A stretch of 23,714 nt of DNA from JACQAI01 sp035507915 (GTDB lineage Bacteria > Pseudomonadota > Alphaproteobacteria > Elsterales > Elsteraceae), in NCBI GenBank assembly GCA_035507915.1, contig DATJNS010000132.1, positions 1-23,714 of the forward strand. Reading direction: 5' to 3'. Within the stretch, counting starts at the first letter, position 1. Each line of letters begins with the position of its first letter. Positions 1 to 6,530 of the stretch are shown here, one piece after another. The position numbers and the translations under genes are program-made. The notes under the pieces were generated by a model. That model saw nothing but the letters and a program-made list of their open reading frames with translations. It was not told the origin of the DNA and made no database searches.

Positions 1-44
1 ACGCCGCCCAACTCAGCCTCGCCTATGCTTAGCCGGACAGCAGT

Positions 45-170
45 GGGCTTGTCCCGGCCATCCACGTCGCGCCATTGCGTGATGTCGGGCGACGCACTCG
101 AACCATGCCGAATTGCTAGCTTGCGGTTCGCCGCTCTCTCGACGTGGATGGCCGGGACAAGCCCGGCCAT
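45..170. repeat. Inverted pair of palindromic intergenic repeats downstream of the sox operon
   Basis: Positions 45-69 and 140-164 are perfect 25-base inverted copies of each other, separated by 70 bases. The right copy contains a 9-bp hairpin (148-156 pairing with 162-170, loop ACAAG). It lies about 40 bases past the stop codon of the minus-strand flavoprotein gene, so it could help end that transcript, although no T-run follows. The sequence resembles the GGCCGGGACAAGCCCGGCC-type repeats common between genes in alphaproteobacteria. Bases 1-210 hold no gene I can support. Confidence 0.75.
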
Positions 171-210
171 GACGACGAGAGTGACAATCGCTCGTGCGAA
201 CACAGCGCGA

Positions 211-1494
211 TCAGCCGAAGATGTCCGCCGTGACGCTGGCGTACCAGCCGTCGCCGTACTGCGCCTCCTGCTTGCGGAACTTGTCGTCGGCGTCGCGCGG
301 GCTGATGCCGCCCGAGCCCGGCACCTCGGCGAACTTGCCTGCCGCGACATGGATCACGTTCGCCACCGAGAAGCCGTAGTCCGGCGTGACGTGGCTGTAG
401 CACACGTTGTTCCAGGTCGCGTCGGCCGGCGTCTTGCCGGCGAGCAGCGCCACCACCGCGGCGGCCGCGACCTTGCCCTGGTTGTTGGCGACGAAGCCCG
501 ACTTCGGCATCGGCGCCGCGCTGGTGGCGTCGCCGACCACGTGGATCCCCTTCCGCAGGCTCGACTCGAAGCTGTGCGGCTCGACCGGGCACCAGCCGCT
601 CGGGTCGGCGAGCCCGGCGTCGCGCGCGATCTTGCCGGCGAATTGCGGCGGGATCACGTTGGCGACGTCGGCCTTGTGCTGCGTGCCGAACTCGTCCTCC
701 GCGGTCATCGCCTTGACGTCGACCTTGGTGATCTTGCCGCCCTTGGAGACCGGCACCCACTCGATGATGTCGGGGTAGAAGCGCTTCCAGGCGTCGAGGA
801 AGAGCCCCTGCTTCGAGAAGGCGTCCTTGGCGTCGAGGATGACGAGCTTCGACTTCGGCTTCCGGCTCTTGAGATACCAGGCGATCATCGAGGCGCGCTC
901 GTACGGCCCGGGCGGGCAGCGGTACGGATTGTCGGGCGCCACGATCACGACCGTGCCGCCGTCGCGCATCGCCTCGAGCTGCCGGCGCAGCAGCACGGTC
1001 TGCGGTCCGGCCTTCCAGGCGTGCGGCATCGCCTGGATCGCGGTCTCGTCGTAGCCCTCGATCGCGCCCCAGCGGAAGTCGATGCCGGGCGACACGATCA
1101 GGCGGTCGTAGGGCAAGGTCCTGCCGCCGCCGAGCCGCACGGTGCGCTGGTCGGGGTCGATCGCGGCCGCGCGGTCGCGCACCAGCGCGACGCGGCGCGC
1201 GAGCTTCGTGTAGGCGTGGGTGATCGACGCCATCGTGCGCAGCCCGCCCAGCACCTGATTGCTGTAGGGGCAGGTCACGAACTGGGCGGCCGGCTCGACC
1301 AAGGTGACCTGCGTCGCCGGCGCCCACGTCTTGACGTACTTCGCCGCGGTGGCGCCGCCGAAACCGGCGCCGATCACGACGACGCGCGCGGCCGCCGCGC
1401 CGCGCACGATCGCCGGGCTCGCGAGTGTCGCGCCGGCGCCGAGCAGCACCGCGCGACGGGTGACACGCAGGCGCGCGCGCATCACGTCGCGCAT
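211..1494 (-). CDS. fccB: FAD-dependent sulfide dehydrogenase, flavocytochrome c flavoprotein subunit (FccB/SoxF-like)
   Basis: Periplasmic flavoprotein that in this family oxidises sulfide or sulfane sulfur and passes electrons to a small cytochrome c. An N-terminal twin-arginine-type signal (TRRAVLLGAG, about residues 13-21) is followed by the dinucleotide-binding fold VVVIGAGFGGATAA near residue 40. Cysteines at about 75, 193 and 365 (TCPYSN, YRCPPG, NVCYSH) match in spacing the FAD-attachment cysteine and the redox disulfide of Allochromatium FccB (Cys42, Cys161, Cys337). The later segment VVGDAT is the second FAD-binding signature. The start is ATG at 1494, overlapping the upstream cytochrome stop as TGATG. 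A GTG three bases earlier is also possible, and both have GGGAG upstream. It is the last gene of the operon. About 427 residues is normal for the family. The sulfide role is inferred from the family; the true substrate here is open. Confidence 0.9.
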   Translation of the reverse strand: MRDVMRARLRVTRRAVLLGAGATLASPAIVRGAAAARVVVIGAGFGGATAAKYVKTWAPATQVTLVEPAAQFVTCPYSNQVLGGLRTMASITHAYTKLARRVALVRDRAAAIDPDQRTVRLGGGRTLPYDRLIVSPGIDFRWGAIEGYDETAIQAMPHAWKAGPQTVLLRRQLEAMRDGGTVVIVAPDNPYRCPPGPYERASMIAWYLKSRKPKSKLVILDAKDAFSKQGLFLDAWKRFYPDIIEWVPVSKGGKITKVDVKAMTAEDEFGTQHKADVANVIPPQFAGKIARDAGLADPSGWCPVEPHSFESSLRKGIHVVGDATSAAPMPKSGFVANNQGKVAAAAVVALLAGKTPADATWNNVCYSHVTPDYGFSVANVIHVAAGKFAEVPGSGGISPRDADDKFRKQEAQYGDGWYASVTADIFG

Positions 1495-1790
1495 CACGGG
1501 GCGCTCCCGAGCTTGGCGGCCAGCGCGTCGATCTCGGCCGGCGACCAGCCCTTCGACAGCCGCGTCATGATGGTCGCGGGCCGCTCGCCCGACTGGAACG
1601 CGCGCAGAGTGCTGGCGATGTCGACGGCATGCTTGCCGCGCAGCGACGGGATGGCGCCCGAGCCGCGCAGCCCCGGACCGTGGCAGGTCGCGCAGCTCGC
1701 CGCCAGCACGGTCACGTCGACCGCCTGGGCGCGCGCGGGCGCCGGCAGCGCCGCCGCCACGACCAGGCCCGTCAGCATCCAGCGCCTCAT
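1494..1790 (-). CDS. Small monoheme c4-type cytochrome, partner of FccB (FccA/SoxE-like)
   Basis: 98-residue exported cytochrome c. A signal peptide spans residues 1 to about 22 (MRRWMLTGLVVAAALPAPARA). The heme-binding motif CATCH is at 33-37, and Met75 in ATIMTRLSKGW is the likely second axial ligand. The segment IPSLRGK...LRAFQSGERPATIM...LSKGWSPAEIDALAAKL is the c4 fold pattern seen in flavocytochrome c cytochrome subunits. It is therefore more likely the electron acceptor of the next gene, fccB, than SoxX. It has one heme, whereas Allochromatium FccA and Paracoccus SoxE have two. I chose the ATG at 1790 because of the strong GAGGAGG about 10 bases upstream; longer in-frame extensions would run into soxA. 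The gene starts 25 bases after soxA and its stop overlaps the fccB start. Confidence 0.85.
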   Translation of the reverse strand: MRRWMLTGLVVAAALPAPARAQAVDVTVLAASCATCHGPGLRGSGAIPSLRGKHAVDIASTLRAFQSGERPATIMTRLSKGWSPAEIDALAAKLGSAP

Positions 1791-1815
1791 GCCCGCCTCC
1801 TCGCTCGTGGCTCCG

Positions 1816-2715
1816 TCAACGCCGCACCGCCGGGGTCTCGACCGGCAGGCCGCGGCCGCGCTCGGCCAGATAGATCTCGAGCGCGATGTATTCGTCCGAG
1901 CCGTAGTCGTAGGGCTCGGCGCGCACGCCTTCGTTGCACCAGCGGAACATCCGCTGCACCGACCCCATGCCGCCCCACAACAGCCGATAGATCGGGAAAC
2001 CGTTGGTCTGACCCTGGGACAACAGATCGCCGCGCAGATGACGGCCTGCCGCGTCGACATGGCAATCGCTGCAGGCGAGCTGCCACTGGCCGCGGCGCTG
2101 ATTGTAGAACGCCTCGCCGGCCTTGCGGTAGGGCTCGAGCCGCGGATCGCGCGGCAACCCGACTGGCATGCCGAGCGACTGGCGGCCGACATAGGCCGTG
2201 ATGCCGATCAGGTCCTCGGACTCCCACGCGAACGCCGGCGCGCCCATCCGGTCGGTGCGGCACAAATCGATGCGCTGCTCGAGATCGATCGGCTTGCCGC
2301 GCGCGTCGTTCCACGCCGGATAGCGCGCACGCACGCCCTTCATGCTGGCGGCGGCGTCGCCGTGGCACGACGCGCACGACTTGCCGGCGGCGCCGGCCGG
2401 CGTGCGCCAGATCGTCTCGCCGCGCTCGACCCACAGCATGCCCTGGTTGCCGAGATCGTCGTTCTGCTCGGCCTGCAGCTCGGGCGACAGATAGGTGTAG
2501 CCCGAGCGCTGGTCGCCGACCTGATAGGGCGCGTGATCCTGGGCCGCCGCGGCGGGCAACGTAAGCAGGATTGCCACCACGACAATAGCCAATCTCCCTC
2601 CCCCCTTGAGGGGGAGGGTTGGGGTGGGGGGTCCGCCACGCGCGATCTCTGACGCCTCACCCCCCTCCCTACCCTCCCCCTCAAGGGGGAAGGGGAAGCG
2701 AGAGAGTGTCGGCAT
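1816..2715 (-). CDS. soxA: Sulfur-oxidation diheme c-type cytochrome SoxA (L-cysteine S-thiosulfotransferase subunit)
   Basis: SoxA attaches a sulfur substrate oxidatively to the swinging-arm cysteine of SoxY in the periplasm, normally as a complex with SoxX. The 299-residue product has two heme motifs, CASCH (114-118) and CSDCH (215-219). It also has the catalytic heme-ligand cysteine Cys260 in MFRWCNEGVRAEP and the family C terminus GLPVETPAVRR. The start is the ATG at 2715, whose A is the last base of the soxZ stop (TGATG). The N terminus is odd. After MPTLSR come about 34 residues encoded by a palindromic repeat (EGEGREGG...TPTLPLKGGGR), and only then the hydrophobic signal core LAIVVVAILLTLPAAAA. 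A TTG at 2592, preceded by the purine-rich repeat end (GGGAGGGAGA), is a possible internal start that gives a short signal peptide. No soxX is seen in the window. Confidence 0.93.
   Translation of the reverse strand: MPTLSRFPFPLEGEGREGGEASEIARGGPPTPTLPLKGGGRLAIVVVAILLTLPAAAAQDHAPYQVGDQRSGYTYLSPELQAEQNDDLGNQGMLWVERGETIWRTPAGAAGKSCASCHGDAAASMKGVRARYPAWNDARGKPIDLEQRIDLCRTDRMGAPAFAWESEDLIGITAYVGRQSLGMPVGLPRDPRLEPYRKAGEAFYNQRRGQWQLACSDCHVDAAGRHLRGDLLSQGQTNGFPIYRLLWGGMGSVQRMFRWCNEGVRAEPYDYGSDEYIALEIYLAERGRGLPVETPAVRR
2596..2692. repeat. G/C-rich palindromic repeat inserted in frame in soxA
   Basis: Two hairpins in opposite orientation frame this element: CCCTCCCCC/GGGGGAGGG at 2596-2618, and CCCTCCCCC paired with a GGGGGAAGGG arm at about 2672-2694. 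They are joined by T/G-rich and A/C-rich arms (GGGTTGGGGTGGGGGG against CCCCCCTCCCTACCC). A related copy lies at 19331-19387. The element lies wholly inside the soxA reading frame, between the start codon and the signal-peptide core, and encodes about 34 low-complexity residues without breaking the frame. Elements yielding LPLKGGG or LEGEG peptides are frequent between genes in alphaproteobacteria; inside a gene they are less expected. Confidence 0.8.
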
Positions 2716-3041
2716 CACGTGACTTCGATCGGCGCCGACGCGGTGTAGACCGTGCCGTCGTCGTCCACCCACGCGAAGGTGATCGTGCCCGTTTCGGTGG
2801 CGACCGTGTAGAAGGTGAGATACGGGTTCGCCGTGATCGCCGGGAACCAGTCGGCCGCAAACACCTCGACGCCGTTGTAGCTGCACACGAAGCGGTTGAT
2901 GATCTTGCGCGGCACGCGCTCGCCGACCTCGTTGATGCGCTGGCCGGACTCCATCGGATGCGTGATCACGGTGCGGATCTCGATGATCTCGCCCTGCTTC
3001 GCCTTGCGCGGCACGCCAACGCGCGAGACCACCTCGCTCAT
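2715..3041 (-). CDS. soxZ: Thiosulfate-oxidation carrier subunit SoxZ
   Basis: 108-residue protein without a signal peptide, forming the SoxYZ heterodimer that carries sulfur intermediates; it is presumably exported with the Tat-dependent SoxY. Family hallmarks are visible: the N-terminal KQGEIIEIRTVITHPMESGQR, the central FVCSYNGVEVFAADWFPAITANPYLTF, and the C-terminal GTITFAWVDDDGTVY. The start ATG at 3041 overlaps the soxY stop as ATGA, and the stop overlaps the soxA start as TGATG, so translation of the three genes is coupled. The length is normal for the family and nothing is missing. Confidence 0.95.
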   Translation of the reverse strand: MSEVVSRVGVPRKAKQGEIIEIRTVITHPMESGQRINEVGERVPRKIINRFVCSYNGVEVFAADWFPAITANPYLTFYTVATETGTITFAWVDDDGTVYTASAPIEVT

Positions 3042-3574
3042 AGCGGACTCCTGCTGCCGCTGCCCAGCGTGCCCTCGGTGTCGTCGACGCAGGCGCCCTG
3101 CGCGACGTTGATCTCGCGCGTGTCGGACCAGAAGCTGCCGTCGCTCATCTGCGCGATCGCGATCACGCGCTGACTGCGCGCCAGCCGGATCCGCGTGGCG
3201 ACCTCGGCGCGACCGGCGCGCGGGCCGAGCTGGTAGCTGGCGACGCGCGGCACCGGATTGCCGTCGGCGAACAGGTGGATCGCGGTCACGTGGTCGGCTT
3301 CGGTCATCGGGCTGTCGACCTTGACGGCGACCGACACCGAGGTCCCGGTCTCGGTGATGTAGGGCATGTCGAGCGCGACCTTGCCCTTGGTCGGTTTGGC
3401 GTCGCCGATCACGCTCTTGATCGCGGCGGCCGGATCCTTCGGGACCTCGATCCGCGGCGTCACGGGCGGCGGCGGCGCGGCGCGCGCGCGCCACGGCGCG
3501 GCGAGCAACCAAGCCGCGCCGAGCCCCAGTCCGCGCAGGAAGCCGCGCCGCGTTCTCGAGCGCGTTCCCGGCAT
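3038..3574 (-). CDS. soxY: Thiosulfate-oxidation carrier subunit SoxY with atypical C terminus
   Basis: 178 residues. The Tat signal is clear: RTRRGFLRGLGLGAAWLLAAPWRARA (about 7-32). The body has the SoxY pattern: an AAIKSVIGDA...KGKVALDMPYITETGTSVSVAVKVDSPM strand region, then HLFADGNPVPRVASYQLGP and SQRVIAIAQMSDGSFW. Family SoxY proteins end in a GGCGG-type swinging arm whose cysteine carries the sulfur intermediate. Here the only nearby cysteine is Cys162, in AQGACVDDTEG, and 16 further residues (ending GSGSRSPL) follow before the stop. The start ATG at 3574 lies 4 bases after the Mo-hydroxylase stop, with GAGG close upstream. The stop overlaps the soxZ start. I am sure of the family; whether Cys162 works as the carrier arm is inference. 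Confidence 0.9.
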   Translation of the reverse strand: MPGTRSRTRRGFLRGLGLGAAWLLAAPWRARAAPPPPVTPRIEVPKDPAAAIKSVIGDAKPTKGKVALDMPYITETGTSVSVAVKVDSPMTEADHVTAIHLFADGNPVPRVASYQLGPRAGRAEVATRIRLARSQRVIAIAQMSDGSFWSDTREINVAQGACVDDTEGTLGSGSRSPL

Positions 3575-3578
3575 CGCC

Positions 3579-5747
3579 TCAGACGACGCCGTGCTGGCTC
3601 AGCGGCAAGGTGCGGAGCCGCTTGCCGGTCGCCGCGAAGTAGGCGTTGAGCACGGCGGGCGTGCACACCGCGATGGTCGGCTCGCCGACGCCGCCCCAGA
3701 AGCCGCCCGAGGCCAGCACGTGCGCCTCGATCTTGGGCACGTCCGCCATGCGCGCGACCTCGTAGGTGTCGAAGTTCGCCTCGACGATGCGGCCGTCCTT
3801 CACCGTGTTGCGGCCGAAGTAGGACGCGCCGAGCCCGAAGGCGAACGAGCCCTCCATCTGGCGCGCGACCTGCTCGGGATTGACCGCGTAGCCGCAATCG
3901 ATGCCGGCGACGATGCGGTGGACCTTGAGCTTGCCCTTGGCGTCGACCGAGACCTCGGCGACCGCCGCGCAGTAGCTGCCGAACCCGCCGTTCTGGCAGA
4001 TGCCACGGTGGACGCCCTCGGGCAACGGCGTGCCCCAGCCCGCCTTCTCGGCGACCGCGTTGAGCACCGCCAGGTGCTTGGGGTTCTTGGTCATGATCGC
4101 GCGGCGGAACTCGAGCGGGTCCTTGCCGGCGGCGTGCGCCAGCTCGTCGATGAAGCACTCCATGTAGACGGCGTTCTGGTTGTGGTTGACGCCGCGCCAG
4201 AAGCCGACCGGCACGTGGGTGTTGCGCACGCCCATGTCGATCCTGAGGTTGGGCACCGCCATGTAGCCGAGCTCGTCCGCGAGCCAGCCCTGGAAGGCCA
4301 GCTTGTCGACGCCGTTGTCCATGCGCGAGGGCGCGACCGAGGCGAGGATCGACTGGCCGGCGAGGCGCGCGTGCAGCGCCACCAGGTTGCCGTCGGCGTC
4401 GAGGCCGCCCTTGAGCTGGCACTGGGTGATCGGCCGATAGAAGCCGTGCTGCATGTCCTCTTCGCGCGACCAGATCATCTTGACCGGCTTGCCGGGCACC
4501 TGCTTGGCGATCACGACCGCCTGGCGCACGTAGTCCGTCATGCCGCGCCGGCCGAAGCCGGAGCCGAGCAGCGTCTTGTGGACCTTGACGTTCTCCGGCT
4601 TGATCTTGATCGCCTCGGCCGCCGCTGCGAGCGCAGCGTCGCCGTTCTGCGTGGCGACCCAGATCTCGCATTTGTCGCCGTCGACCTTGGCCGTGCAGTT
4701 CATCGGCTCCATGGTCGCGTGGTTGAGGAACGGCGTGCCGTAGACCGCCTCGACCTTCTTGGCGGCGCCGGCGAGCGCCGCGTCGACGTCGCCCTGCTGC
4801 TGGCCGAGGGCGGCCTGCGGCCCGTCGAGGCCGCTCTTGACGAACTCGGCGATCGTCGCGTCCGAGACCGTCGCGTGCTCGCCCTCGTCCCACGTGATCG
4901 GCAGCTTGTCGAGCGCGGTCTTGGCGTGCCACCAGGTGTCGGCGACCACGGCGACCGCGTTCTCGCCGACCGGCACGACGCTGTGCACGCCCGGCATCGC
5001 CTTGATCTTGGCGGCGTCGAAGCTCTTTACGGTGCCGCCGAACACCGGGCATTGGGCGATCGCGGCGTTGAGCATGCCGGGCAGCTTGATGTCGATTGCG
5101 TAGACCAGCGAGCCGTTGAGCTTCTCGGCGGTGTCGAGCCGCTTGACGCCCTTGCCGATGATCTTCCAGTCCTTGGGATCCTTGAGCGGCACGTCCTTGG
5201 GCGTCTCGAGCTTGGCCGCCGCCGCCGCGACCTGGCCGTAGCGCAGCTTGCGGCCCGACGTCGCGTGCGTGATCACGCTGTCGGCGGCGACGCATTCGCC
5301 CGCCGGCACGCGCCACTGTTGGGCCGCCGCAGCGACCAGCATCATGCGCGCCGCGGCACCGCCCTTGCGCACGTAGTCGACCGAGGTGCGGATGCCGCGG
5401 CTGCCGCCGGTCGACATGTCGCCCCAGGCGCGCTTCTTGGCGAGGTTCTCCTCGGGCGCGACGAACTCGGTCCTGACCTTGCTCCAATCGGCGTCGAGCT
5501 CGTCGGCGACCAGCTGGGCGAGCCCGGTGAGCGTGCCCTGGCCCATCTCGGAGCGCGCGATGCGCACCACCGTGGTGTCGTCCGGATGGATCACCACCCA
5601 GATGCCGACCTCGCTGCCGGCGTCGCCGACCTGCTTCTGCGCGAACGCCTCGAACGTGCCCGGCACCGTCCAGCCGAGCGCGAAGCCGCCGCCGACCGCA
5701 GCGGCCGAGCCCAGGAACCGACGCCGATCGAGTTTGAGTTTGGTCAT
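3579..5747 (-). CDS. Tat-exported molybdopterin-binding subunit of a xanthine dehydrogenase-family hydroxylase (IorB-like)
   Basis: 722-residue large subunit of a molybdenum hydroxylase of the aldehyde dehydrogenase / isoquinoline 1-oxidoreductase group, which hydroxylates aldehydes or N-heterocycles using water. A Tat signal, DRRRFLGSAAAVGGGFALGW, opens the protein (about 7-26). Motifs include RSEMGQGTLTGLAQL (about 65-79), GSGFGRRGMTDY in the middle, GFWRGVNHNQNAVYMECFIDELA, and the catalytic base Glu689 in GVGEPT near the C terminus. It sits 10 bases after the 2Fe-2S subunit gene and only 4 bases before soxY, so it is almost surely transcribed with the sox genes. Periplasmic location by the Tat signal would let a cytochrome c take its electrons. 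The substrate cannot be told from sequence, and no FAD subunit is present, as is usual for IorAB-type enzymes. Confidence 0.9.
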   Translation of the reverse strand: MTKLKLDRRRFLGSAAAVGGGFALGWTVPGTFEAFAQKQVGDAGSEVGIWVVIHPDDTTVVRIARSEMGQGTLTGLAQLVADELDADWSKVRTEFVAPEENLAKKRAWGDMSTGGSRGIRTSVDYVRKGGAAARMMLVAAAAQQWRVPAGECVAADSVITHATSGRKLRYGQVAAAAAKLETPKDVPLKDPKDWKIIGKGVKRLDTAEKLNGSLVYAIDIKLPGMLNAAIAQCPVFGGTVKSFDAAKIKAMPGVHSVVPVGENAVAVVADTWWHAKTALDKLPITWDEGEHATVSDATIAEFVKSGLDGPQAALGQQQGDVDAALAGAAKKVEAVYGTPFLNHATMEPMNCTAKVDGDKCEIWVATQNGDAALAAAAEAIKIKPENVKVHKTLLGSGFGRRGMTDYVRQAVVIAKQVPGKPVKMIWSREEDMQHGFYRPITQCQLKGGLDADGNLVALHARLAGQSILASVAPSRMDNGVDKLAFQGWLADELGYMAVPNLRIDMGVRNTHVPVGFWRGVNHNQNAVYMECFIDELAHAAGKDPLEFRRAIMTKNPKHLAVLNAVAEKAGWGTPLPEGVHRGICQNGGFGSYCAAVAEVSVDAKGKLKVHRIVAGIDCGYAVNPEQVARQMEGSFAFGLGASYFGRNTVKDGRIVEANFDTYEVARMADVPKIEAHVLASGGFWGGVGEPTIAVCTPAVLNAYFAATGKRLRTLPLSQHGVV

Positions 5748-5757
5748 CGTCGCCTCC

Positions 5758-6219
5758 CTAAGCCTTGCCGTTGCCGGAAGCGGTGTGGATCGCGGCGCGA
5801 ACGCGCGGATAGGTGCCGCAGCGACAGATGTTCGTCATCGTATCGTCGATGTCCTGGTCGGTCGGCTTGGGGGTCTGCTTGAGCAGCGCCGCGGCCGCCA
5901 TGATCTGGCCCGACTGGCAGTAGCCGCATTGCGGCACGTCGTGCGCCAGCCAGGCCTTCTGCACCGGGTGGCTCTTGCCGTCGCGCGACAGGCCCTCGAT
6001 GGTGACGACGTCGCCCTGGAGCTGGCCGATCGGCATCTGGCACGAGCGCACCGCCTCGCCGTTGACGTGCACCGTGCAGGCGCCGCACTGGGCGACGCCG
6101 CAACCGTACTTGGTGCCGGTGAGGCCGATGTTCTCGCGGATCACCCACAGGAGGGGCGTATCCGGCTCGACGTCGACCGTGTGCGCCTTGCCATTCACCT
6201 TCAGCTTGATCTTGGCCAT
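5758..6219 (-). CDS. (2Fe-2S)-binding small subunit of molybdenum hydroxylase (IorA-like)
   Basis: 153-residue electron-transfer subunit. The plant-type ferredoxin domain holds Cys40, Cys45, Cys48 and Cys60 (YGCGVAQCGAC...RSC). The C-terminal helical domain holds the second cluster, Cys98, Cys101, Cys132 and Cys134 (QCGYC...NICRCGTY). All eight ligands are present. It has no signal peptide of its own and is expected to ride across the membrane with the Tat-tagged large subunit. The start ATG at 6219 has GGAGG 9 bases upstream. Longer upstream reading is rejected because it lacks ferredoxin-like sequence. It is the first gene of the seven-gene minus-strand operon. Confidence 0.92.
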   Translation of the reverse strand: MAKIKLKVNGKAHTVDVEPDTPLLWVIRENIGLTGTKYGCGVAQCGACTVHVNGEAVRSCQMPIGQLQGDVVTIEGLSRDGKSHPVQKAWLAHDVPQCGYCQSGQIMAAAALLKQTPKPTDQDIDDTMTNICRCGTYPRVRAAIHTASGNGKA

Positions 6220-6530
6220 GGGATCACCCTCCTCGGGGCTCGCGGCCGACGCGCGACACACGTTGCGCGGGCATCGGTTGAACGCAGCAGCGCGCGGAAT
6301 CCTGCGCCAAGCGTTGCTCACTATGCGCCAGTCCGCCGCACCCTGTCCAACCGGCGCCCGCAACCCTTGCGCGTCGAATACCGTCAAACGATCGAGCGGC
6401 GTCGCGTCATCCGCGGCCAGCGCCATCGCCTTGTCGGCGCGCGGCGCCGGTGACACACTGACGGCACGCGCCGGCGCGGCCGACCGATCTTCCGAAACGA
6501 TGCGCCGACCGGCTCCGGAGGAAACCCACG
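6220..6530. promoter_or_regulatory. Divergent intergenic region between the sox/Mo operon and the dioxygenase operon
   Basis: 311 bases between two divergent starts, so promoters for both operons should lie here. I cannot point to a convincing -35/-10 pair. A 7-bp inverted repeat (GCGCCGG at 6444-6450, CCGGCGC at 6471-6477) with 20 bases between arms could be an operator, but such pairs arise easily in this composition. Ribosome sites for both flanking genes are clear: GGAGG before 6219 on the minus strand and GGAGG before 6531 on the plus strand. No gene is supported inside. Confidence 0.4.

Noticed and set aside
148..170. Confident rho-independent terminator after fccB
   Set aside because: The hairpin is strong but no T-run follows on the minus strand, so it is reported only as a repeat.
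25..2652. 875-codon open frame on the plus strand opposite fccB, the cytochrome and soxA
   Set aside because: Arg/Ala/His-rich shadow of high-GC minus-strand genes with clear family motifs; no recognisable domain in this frame.
3038..3100. Frameshift as the reason for the odd SoxY tail
   Set aside because: No alternative frame restores a GGCGG ending, and the existing frame ends in a clean ATGA overlap with soxZ.
3366..5882. 838-codon open frame on the plus strand
   Set aside because: Antisense shadow of the Mo hydroxylase and soxY; composition is typical of a reverse-strand frame and no motif is seen.
6444..6477. Operator palindrome in the divergent region
   Set aside because: Seven-base GC-only arms 20 bases apart are expected by chance at this base composition; mentioned only as a weak possibility.
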